Source of the DNA: Actinomycetes bacterium
GTDB taxonomy: Bacteria > Actinomycetota > Actinomycetes > Actinomycetales > Cellulomonadaceae
DNA length: 10,890 nucleotides
Assembly (NCBI GenBank): GCA_023428465.1
Contig: JAEYXM010000106.1
Span: 1-10,890 of the forward strand
Reading direction: 5' to 3'
Under the pieces are notes generated by a model. The model ran no database searches. It had not been told where the DNA came from and worked only from the letters and a program-made list of their open reading frames with translations. Below are positions 6,155-10,890 of this stretch, one piece after another. Within the stretch, counting starts at the first letter, position 1. Each line of letters starts with the position of its first letter. The position numbers and the translations under genes were made by a program.

Positions 6155-6195
6155 CACGCCCGCCGTGCGTCTCAGGTAGACGTGCGGCGGGCGTG
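6155..6195. terminator. Bidirectional hairpin terminator between yceI-type gene and rex
   Basis: An 18-bp stem (6155-6172 with 6178-6195) encloses the 5-nt loop CAGGT. Sixteen pairs are Watson-Crick; two are mismatches in DNA that become G-U wobbles when read in the plus-strand RNA. No T-run follows on either side, as is usual in high-GC actinobacteria. The right arm and loop contain the last codons and stop of rex, so the hairpin ends the rex transcript from within its coding 3' end and the YceI transcript from the other side. Confidence 0.75.
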
Positions 6196-6801
6196 GAACG
6201 CCAGGATCTGCAGCTCCGTCGCCAGGTCCACCGAGCGCAGGTCGACGTGCGCCGGGACCTGCAGCACCCGCGGCACGAACGTCAGGATCCCCGCCACCCC
6301 GGAGGCGACCAGCCGGTCGCACACCTCCTGGGCCACGTCGGCCGGCGTCGCCAGCACCGCGAGCCGCGCGCCCTCGCGTCGCACGACGTCCGCCAGGTGC
6401 GCGACGTCCTCCACGACCAGACCGGCGACGGTCGTACCGACGATCGCCGGGTCCGCGTCGACGAGAGCCGCCACCCGGAAGCCCGTCCCCGCGAACCCCA
6501 CGTAGTTCGCGAGCGCGTGACCGAGGTTGCCGATGCCGACGATGACGACCGCCAGGTCCCCCGTCAGGCCCAGCGCGGCCGCGATCTGCGCCTGCAGGTG
6601 CTCGACGTCGTACCCCACGCCGCGCACACCGTGCGAGCCCAGGAAGGACAGGTCCCGGCGCAGCTGCGCGGACCCCACGCCCGACAGCTCCGCGAGCTCG
6701 GCCGACGACGTCTGCCGCGCCCCGCGCTCGGCCAGCTCGTCGAGTGCCCGCAGGTAGACCGGCAGCCGCTCGACGACGGGCGCCGGGACGCTCCTCGGCA
6801 T
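6172..6801 (-). CDS. rex: Redox-sensing transcriptional repressor Rex
   Basis: This 209-residue NADH/NAD+ sensor represses respiratory and fermentative genes and leaves DNA when NADH rises. The N-terminal winged helix (about 8-66) contains SSAELAELSGVGSAQLRRDL and SFLGSHGVRGVGYDV, almost the family consensus. The Rossmann domain carries the nucleotide-binding GIGNLG (89-94) and the VDADP acidic turn (114-118). The C-terminal domain-swap helix ends in ATELQILAFHARR. The start follows directly on the glutaredoxin stop (TGATG overlap), so the two genes are co-transcribed. It is slightly shorter at both ends than some homologues but keeps all core parts. I searched by eye for a Rex box (TTGTG-type dyad) in the window and found none. 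In Streptomyces rex is followed by hemA; here nothing follows except the convergent YceI gene. Confidence 0.95.
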   Translation of the reverse strand: MPRSVPAPVVERLPVYLRALDELAERGARQTSSAELAELSGVGSAQLRRDLSFLGSHGVRGVGYDVEHLQAQIAAALGLTGDLAVVIVGIGNLGHALANYVGFAGTGFRVAALVDADPAIVGTTVAGLVVEDVAHLADVVRREGARLAVLATPADVAQEVCDRLVASGVAGILTFVPRVLQVPAHVDLRSVDLATELQILAFHARRTST

Positions 6802-7043
6802 CACAGTGCGGCCCGCAGCCGGTCCGCGTCGATGCGCCAGTAGTCCACCAGGACGCCGTCGACGGTCACCGCAGGCACCAGCTCGCCGTAGCGGGCCACC
6901 AGCTCGGGGTCGGTGTCGACGTCGACCTCCTGGAAGGAACCGGCCGGACCCACCGCCGCCGCGACGACCGGGCGCGCGACGTCGCACAGGTGGCACCCCT
7001 GGCGCGAGTAGAGGACCACCCGCTCGGTCGGTTGCGTTCTCAC
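6801..7043 (-). CDS. Glutaredoxin-like (DUF836-type) small thiol protein
   Basis: This 80-residue thioredoxin-fold protein has the active site GCHLC (C17 and C20) after a VVLYSR strand. It then shows the EVDVDTDPELVARYGELVPAVTVDG stretch (39-63) with the cis-Pro region VPAV, and the C-terminal DADRLRAAL helix. It fits the Glrx-like DUF836 family. Its partner is unknown. GTG was chosen as start: it is the only start codon near the family's N-terminus. A -10-like TAGGGT ends 7 nt before it (plus-strand 7051-7056), and no good Shine-Dalgarno is seen, so the mRNA may be leaderless. The gene leads the operon with rex. A similar gene stands before hemA in Mycobacterium, and before rex in many actinobacteria. 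Confidence 0.88.
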   Translation of the reverse strand: MRTQPTERVVLYSRQGCHLCDVARPVVAAAVGPAGSFQEVDVDTDPELVARYGELVPAVTVDGVLVDYWRIDADRLRAAL

Positions 7044-7050
7044 GGACCCA

Positions 7051-7056
7051 ACCCTA
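7051..7056 (-). promoter_or_regulatory. Candidate -10 for a leaderless glutaredoxin-rex transcript
   Basis: TAGGGT on the minus strand fits the TANNNT -10 pattern and ends 7 nt before the GTG start, placing the transcription start at or next to the start codon. No convincing -35 is visible. Confidence 0.4.
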
Positions 7057-7067
7057 GGTCGGGTGAC

Positions 7068-7073
7068 TACAGT
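7068..7073 (+). promoter_or_regulatory. Candidate -10 for a leaderless HAD hydrolase transcript
   Basis: TACAGT fits the TANNNT -10 pattern and ends 6 nt before the GTG start of the hydrolase gene, so transcription would begin at the start codon. No Shine-Dalgarno and no clear -35 are seen. Confidence 0.4.
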
Positions 7074-7079
7074 GATCGA

Positions 7080-7940
7080 GTGGCCCAGCCGACACCTGAC
7101 GCCGTCGGCGGCGCCGCGCCCGGCGAGCAGGGACCAGGTGCGGGCCCGGCCGGAGAGCCTGCCCAGGTCGGCGCGTTCTTCGACCTGGACAACACGATCA
7201 TCCGTGGCGCGAGCGCGTTCCACCTCGCGATCGGGCTGCGCCGCCGCGGGTTCTTCTCGACGTTCGACTTCGTGAGGTTCGGCTGGCACCAGGCGCGCTA
7301 CCTCATGTTCGGCGAGGACCTGCGTCAGATCGACACGGTCCGATCGCGCGCACTGTCCATCGTGGCAGGGCACTCGGTCGCGGAGATGGCCGCCATCGGC
7401 GAGGAGATCTGGGACGAGGTCCTGTCGCTGCGGATCTTCCCCGGCACGCAGGCGCTGCTGCGCGAGCACCTCGACGCCGGCCACGAGGTGTGGATCATCA
7501 CGGCGAGCCCGGTGGAGATCGGCGCGCTCATCGGCCGCCGCCTCGGCGTGACGGGCGCGCTGGGCACGATCGCGGAGCACACCGACGGCCACTACACGGG
7601 CCGCCTCGTCGGGGACATGCTGCACGGGACTGCCAAGGCGACCGCCGTCACGGCGCTCGCGGCCGAGCGCGGGATCGACCTCGCGAAGAGCTTCGCGTAC
7701 GGCGACTCCACGCACGACGTGTCGATCCTGTCCTCCGTCGGCCACCCCGTGGCCATCAATCCGGACCGCCGCCTGCGCGCGCACGCCCGCGCCGTGGGCT
7801 GGCCCGTCCAGGAGTTCCGGGGCCGACGCCGGGCCGCCGCGCGCCGTAGCGCGCAGACCGCGAGCTGGGCGGGCGCCGCGTGGATGGCCAGCGTGATCTG
7901 GCGGACGCTCGCACGCCGGCTCCGCCGGGTCGCGCCCTAG
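7080..7940 (+). CDS. HAD-IB family hydrolase (SerB-like phosphatase)
   Basis: This 286-residue haloacid dehalogenase phosphatase of subfamily IB has motif I FFDLDNT (nucleophile D35, acid/base D37), motif II TAS (141-143), the lysine of motif III in HGTAKA (K186), and motif IV YGDSTHD (D209, D213) for Mg2+. An alpha-helical cap lies between motifs I and II (about 44-120), as in phosphoserine phosphatase relatives. The substrate is not known; the actinobacterial group is often labelled SerB1 or HAD-IB without proof. The start is GTG, with a -10-like TACAGT only 6 nt upstream. The first ~30 residues are Gly/Pro/Ala-rich and disordered. After the catalytic domain an Arg-rich stretch (247-256) leads to a Trp-containing hydrophobic helix (about 258-276) and Arg-rich end, possibly a membrane-contacting tail. 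It is divergent from the glutaredoxin-rex operon. Confidence 0.9.
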   Translation: MAQPTPDAVGGAAPGEQGPGAGPAGEPAQVGAFFDLDNTIIRGASAFHLAIGLRRRGFFSTFDFVRFGWHQARYLMFGEDLRQIDTVRSRALSIVAGHSVAEMAAIGEEIWDEVLSLRIFPGTQALLREHLDAGHEVWIITASPVEIGALIGRRLGVTGALGTIAEHTDGHYTGRLVGDMLHGTAKATAVTALAAERGIDLAKSFAYGDSTHDVSILSSVGHPVAINPDRRLRAHARAVGWPVQEFRGRRRAAARRSAQTASWAGAAWMASVIWRTLARRLRRVAP

Positions 7941-7943
7941 CAC

Positions 7944-7970
7944 CTGGTCGAGGGCCTACGAGCCCACCAG
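7944..7970. terminator. Possible hairpin between convergent genes
   Basis: CTGGT (7944-7948) pairs with ACCAG (7966-7970), and GGGC (7952-7955) with GCCC (7962-7965), leaving a 3-nt bulge and a 6-nt loop. It spans the 15-bp gap between the HAD hydrolase stop and the GGDEF-EAL stop. It is modest in strength but well placed for a shared terminator. Confidence 0.4.
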
Positions 7971-10013
7971 CAGGCGGTCCACGATCGCGTCCGCCTGCGT
8001 GTCGGGCACGGGGCGGGAGAAGAGGTACCCCTGACCGTGCCCGCAGCCGAGGCTGATCAGCGCGTCCCGCTGCTCGGTGGTCTCGATGCCCTCCGCGACG
8101 ACGGACAGGCCGAGCGACTCGGCGACCGCGAGGCACGCGCGCACGATGCCGTGGTCGCGCTCCGTGACCGTCATGCCGTCCACGAACGACCGGTCGATCT
8201 TCAGCAGCTCCACCGGGAGCCGCTCGAGGTGGCCCAGGTTCGAGTAGGACATCCCGAAGTCGTCGAGCGCGAGGTGCACGCCCGCGGCCAGCATCGCGTC
8301 CGTGAAGGGCGTGACGTCGCCGCGGATGGACCGCTGCTCGGTCACCTCCAGCCAGACGTCACCCGGCCGGGCACCGGCCCGCCGGATGATGTCCAGGGTC
8401 CGCGACGCGGCGTCGGGCCGCTCGAGCTGGACCGCCGACAGGTTCACGTTCATGTGGATCGCGCCACCCGCGCCGAGGACCTCACGCCACTGGGCGAGCT
8501 TGCGCGTGGCCTGCGCGAGCACCCAGTCGCCGATCTCGAGGATCGCGCCCGTGTCCTCCGCGATGGGGATGAAGACGTCGGGCGGGATGAACCCGCGCGT
8601 CGGGTGCTTCCAGCGGGCCAGGGCCTCGAAGCCGACGACGCGGTGGTCGTCGAGCGTGACGATCGGCTGGTAGTGCAGCAGGAGCTCGCCGCGGTCCAGC
8701 GCGGACGCCAGGTGCGAGGTGACCTCGAGGCGGTCGCGCGAGCGCAGCGACGCGGCTTCGTCGAAGAGGCGCACCTGGGCCCGGCCGTGGTCCTTCGCGG
8801 CGTACAGGGCGGCGTCGGCGTCGCGCATCATCGCGCTCGCGCTGGTCGCACCACGACGCGCGAACGCACCGCCGACGCACACCGAGACCTGCACGTGCTC
8901 ACCGCACAGCCAGAACGGCCTGGTGAGCGACGTCATGATGCGCTCGGCGACCTCCGCCATGGCATCGGTGTCGCGCGGGTTGTCGAGCACGACGACGAAC
9001 TCGTCGCCCCCGAAGCGCGCCAGCAGGTCTCCTCTGCGCACGCACTCACGCAGTCGGTCCGCGACGTGCACGAGGAGTTCGTCGCCGGCTTCGTGACCGA
9101 GCCGGTCGTTGACCTCCTTGAACTGGTCGATGTCGCAGAACAGGACCCCGACAGTCCCGGCCCGGGCACCGGCGAGCGTCGACTCGAGCCACTCCGAGCA
9201 CAGCGCCCGGCTCGCCAGGCCCGTCAGCGAGTCGTGCGTCGTGGTGCGGCGCAGCTCGTCCTCGAGGCGGCGGCGGTCCTCGATCACGCGGGAGGCGACG
9301 ACGACGGCGTCGTCCTGGGCCGCGCGCAGGACGCTCTCGACCCACAGCCACTCGCCCGTCGCCGACCGCAGCCGGTACTCCAGGCGGGGCCCGGACGCGG
9401 CGTCGGCGATGGACGCCTCGACCGTGGACCGGTCCGCCGGGTGCACGAGCCCGGTCACGCTCGAGCCGACGAGCGCGTCGGCGCGGTGCCCGAGCTCGCG
9501 GTCGTGCGACGACGACGCGAAGACGTACCTGCCGGCCTGGTCCACGACCGCGACGAGGTCGCTCACCGAGTCCGCGATGAGGCGCATCGAGGCCTCGCTC
9601 TCGGCGAGGCGCGTGGCGAGCTCCGCGGCATCGAGCGCGATCGTGACGTGGGCGGCGAACACGGCGGCGACCTCGGCGTCGTCGGGCTCGAAGCGCGCGC
9701 CGCGGAAGGCGCACAGAAGCAGCACGGGCGTGGTCCCGACGGGGACGCTCACCAGGAAGCCCGGCCCGTGCGTGCCGTCCCACGACGAGACGAGCGGGTC
9801 GTCGGTGCTCGCGGCGACGAGGTCCGCCCAGGCCAGCGGCGGCAGGCCCGCGCCCGTCGAGGCGGTGACCGTCCCGTCGGAGGCGACGAGCAGGGCGCCG
9901 TCGGCGTCGACGAGCCCGGCCAGGAGCTCGACCGCTTCCGCGGCGACCGCGGCCGCGCCCCTCGTCCGGGCCAGTCGGTGCGCGGCTTCGGTGATCGCGT
10001 GGAGTGTCGCCAT
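7956..10013 (-). CDS. Bifunctional cyclic-di-GMP signalling protein, GAF-PAS-GGDEF-EAL
   Basis: This 685-residue soluble protein combines two sensor domains with both c-di-GMP enzymes. Order: GAF-like domain (about 10-135), PAS (about 138-250), GGDEF (about 255-418), EAL (about 430-680). The cyclase side looks active: CDIDQFKEVND (metal aspartate D294), RFGGDEF (GGDEF at 335-339) and an inhibitory-site RxxD (R326-D329) five residues before it. The phosphodiesterase side keeps EAL (463-465), N524, E556, DD (584-585), K605, E641 and Q661, but the loop after DDFG reads MSYS rather than the usual TGYS. No membrane segment or signal peptide is seen. The start was chosen at the ATG overlapping the FIST stop by one base (TGATG), so FIST and this protein are probably made together. 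Which activity dominates cannot be told from sequence. Confidence 0.95.
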   Translation of the reverse strand: MATLHAITEAAHRLARTRGAAAVAAEAVELLAGLVDADGALLVASDGTVTASTGAGLPPLAWADLVAASTDDPLVSSWDGTHGPGFLVSVPVGTTPVLLLCAFRGARFEPDDAEVAAVFAAHVTIALDAAELATRLAESEASMRLIADSVSDLVAVVDQAGRYVFASSSHDRELGHRADALVGSSVTGLVHPADRSTVEASIADAASGPRLEYRLRSATGEWLWVESVLRAAQDDAVVVASRVIEDRRRLEDELRRTTTHDSLTGLASRALCSEWLESTLAGARAGTVGVLFCDIDQFKEVNDRLGHEAGDELLVHVADRLRECVRRGDLLARFGGDEFVVVLDNPRDTDAMAEVAERIMTSLTRPFWLCGEHVQVSVCVGGAFARRGATSASAMMRDADAALYAAKDHGRAQVRLFDEAASLRSRDRLEVTSHLASALDRGELLLHYQPIVTLDDHRVVGFEALARWKHPTRGFIPPDVFIPIAEDTGAILEIGDWVLAQATRKLAQWREVLGAGGAIHMNVNLSAVQLERPDAASRTLDIIRRAGARPGDVWLEVTEQRSIRGDVTPFTDAMLAAGVHLALDDFGMSYSNLGHLERLPVELLKIDRSFVDGMTVTERDHGIVRACLAVAESLGLSVVAEGIETTEQRDALISLGCGHGQGYLFSRPVPDTQADAIVDRLLVGS

Positions 10014-10750
10014 CACAAGGCCAGCGCGCTGCCGGGCGCGTCGCCCTCGCCCACTCCGAGCCCGAACACGGAGAGCTCGTGCACCATGTCGGCGCACGTC
10101 GTGACGACGCCGGGCAGGCCATCGTCCGTGCGCCCGTCGGGTGCCATGACCCGCAGGGGTTCCGCGCTGCCGATGTACACGGCCACGGCGCCGTCGTCGA
10201 GGACGTCGTCGCCGGCCATGACGACGGCGGAGCCCTCGTCACCCGCGGCGGTTCCCGCGAGGACCTGCATGCCCGGGCCGGCCGCGGCGTGTGCGCCGCT
10301 CACCAGCTCGGCGAGCCTGTCGCGGACCCCGGCGACCATGACGAGCAGGGCACCGTGGGCGGTCCGGTCGTCCCCGCACGCGGCGTCGCGCGCGGCGTCG
10401 GCGAGCCAGCGGCCCGCCTCCTCCGGGTGACGCGGCCGCGGGACGGCGGCGGTGCCGAAGCGGTAGCGGCCCTCCGCGAGCGCGAGCACGGCGACACCGG
10501 TGCCGGCCGGCAGGTACTCGCCGTCGCACAGCTGGCTGCCGGTGGACGCGCCGATGAGCGGGGCGTCGCCGGTCACCTCCCGGACCGCCTTGGTCAGGAG
10601 GGCGAGGTCGTAGTGCGGGGAGCCGTAGACCAGCACGAGGCCGGGACGGGCGCCCTCAAGACCGGCGACCGCCTCGCTGGCCGCGAACCAACCGGCGTCC
10701 AAGGCGTCGACCGCCTGGGACCGCCCGCTTCCCACCGCGAGTCGTTCCAT
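10013..10750 (-). CDS. FIST N-domain protein (small-ligand sensor)
   Basis: This 245-residue protein resembles the FIST N-terminal sensory domain: the strand-helix block GLVLVYGSPHYDLALLTKAVREV (37-59), the GAPLIGASTGSQL-like segment (about 62-74), GVAVLAL (85-91), the LLVMVAGVRDRLAELVSG helix region (135-152) and VLAGTAAGDEG (163-173). FIST proteins usually continue into a FIST_C domain and reach near 380-400 residues. Here the protein ends about 45 residues after the FIST_N core with an acidic/Gly-rich tail, so FIST_C is missing. The next gene starts with a GAF-like domain and does not supply it. FIST domains are predicted to bind small ligands such as amino acids and to signal to linked kinases or cyclases. 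The TGATG junction with the GGDEF-EAL gene suggests it feeds that enzyme. The Shine-Dalgarno is weak (GGACGG). Confidence 0.8.
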   Translation of the reverse strand: MERLAVGSGRSQAVDALDAGWFAASEAVAGLEGARPGLVLVYGSPHYDLALLTKAVREVTGDAPLIGASTGSQLCDGEYLPAGTGVAVLALAEGRYRFGTAAVPRPRHPEEAGRWLADAARDAACGDDRTAHGALLVMVAGVRDRLAELVSGAHAAAGPGMQVLAGTAAGDEGSAVVMAGDDVLDDGAVAVYIGSAEPLRVMAPDGRTDDGLPGVVTTCADMVHELSVFGLGVGEGDAPGSALAL

Positions 10751-10890
10751 GGCCGTCCGATCGACCGACGGCGGGCGGAGTTGACGACCTGGGGGCCCCG
10801 GGGCGCGCGCGTCACCCGATCGGCGGAAGGAGGACCGGCGCGCGGGCGGAACCGTGCGGGGGCATGGGTCGGGCCCGGTCGGCGTACGAC
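10751..10890. other. Upstream region of the FIST gene, with possible start of a forward gene
   Basis: This 140-bp stretch has no complete gene. It contains a GC-rich self-complementary run (GGGGCCCC near 10793-10800). A perfect AAGGAGG (10827-10833) on the plus strand is not followed by a start codon at normal distance. Forward starts at 10854 (GTG) and 10864 (ATG) open frames that leave the window; they are too short to judge. The promoter of the FIST-GGDEF-EAL operon should lie here, but I see no convincing -10/-35 pair. Confidence 0.3.

Noticed and set aside
8037..10430. Long plus-strand open frame (797 codons) opposite the GGDEF-EAL and FIST genes
   Set aside because: Arg/Gly/Asp/Val-rich shadow translation with no domain; the minus strand carries intact GGDEF, EAL and FIST motifs.
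1..10890. tRNA, rRNA, insertion sequences or attachment sites
   Set aside because: I saw no tRNA or rRNA motifs, no transposase or integrase gene, and no target-site duplications flanking terminal inverted repeats.

Overview
The window is very GC-rich, and its coding regions carry the strong third-position G/C bias of a high-GC actinobacterium. Gene content and order (System II cytochrome c maturation behind a histidine phosphatase; HAD-IB hydrolase, glutaredoxin and Rex together) also fit Actinomycetes. A Micrococcales/Cellulomonadaceae-type genome is my best guess, but nothing seen here fixes the genus.

Layout, left to right. (1) Positions 41-4721, minus strand: a tightly coupled five-gene operon. 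Transcription order is histidine phosphatase, ResA/TlpA-like thiol-disulfide lipoprotein, CcdA, ResB, CcsB. Every junction overlaps by 1, 4 or 14 nt. This is the System II (Ccs/Res) pathway: CcdA passes electrons across the membrane to the TlpA protein, which reduces apocytochrome CXXCH cysteines, while ResB and CcsB carry and attach haem. (2) Positions 4722-4930: a 209-bp intergenic region with a near-perfect 41-bp palindrome and three tandem ~28-30-bp hairpin repeats that run into the 3' end of the next gene. (3) Positions 4931-6120: a divergent pair, a MarR-family regulator (minus) and a YceI-family protein (plus). A perfect 8-5-8 inverted repeat lies between them and is probably the MarR operator. 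(4) Positions 6172-7043, minus: a glutaredoxin-like gene followed by rex with a TGATG overlap; a strong hairpin separates rex from the convergent yceI-type gene. (5) Positions 7080-7940, plus: a HAD-IB hydrolase, divergent from the glutaredoxin gene across only 36 bp; both genes look leaderless. (6) Positions 7956-10750, minus: a two-gene signalling operon, a short FIST-N protein followed (TGATG overlap) by a GAF-PAS-GGDEF-EAL protein for cyclic-di-GMP turnover. The last 140 bp hold the region upstream of the FIST gene and perhaps the start of a forward gene.

The most notable feature is the gene order. In related actinobacteria, as I recall, the HAD-IB/glutaredoxin/Rex group sits at one side of the haem biosynthesis genes (hemA, hemC, hemD, hemB, hemL) and the phosphatase/TlpA/CcdA/ResB/CcsB group at the other. 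Here both flanks are present and in the expected orientation, but only the MarR-YceI pair and repeat-rich DNA lie between them. The haem genes have therefore moved or been lost, or were never here in this lineage. I see no wholly new multi-gene system. The less ordinary items are this replaced block, the MarR-YceI control region, the palindrome/repeat cluster and the FIST-GGDEF-EAL pair.
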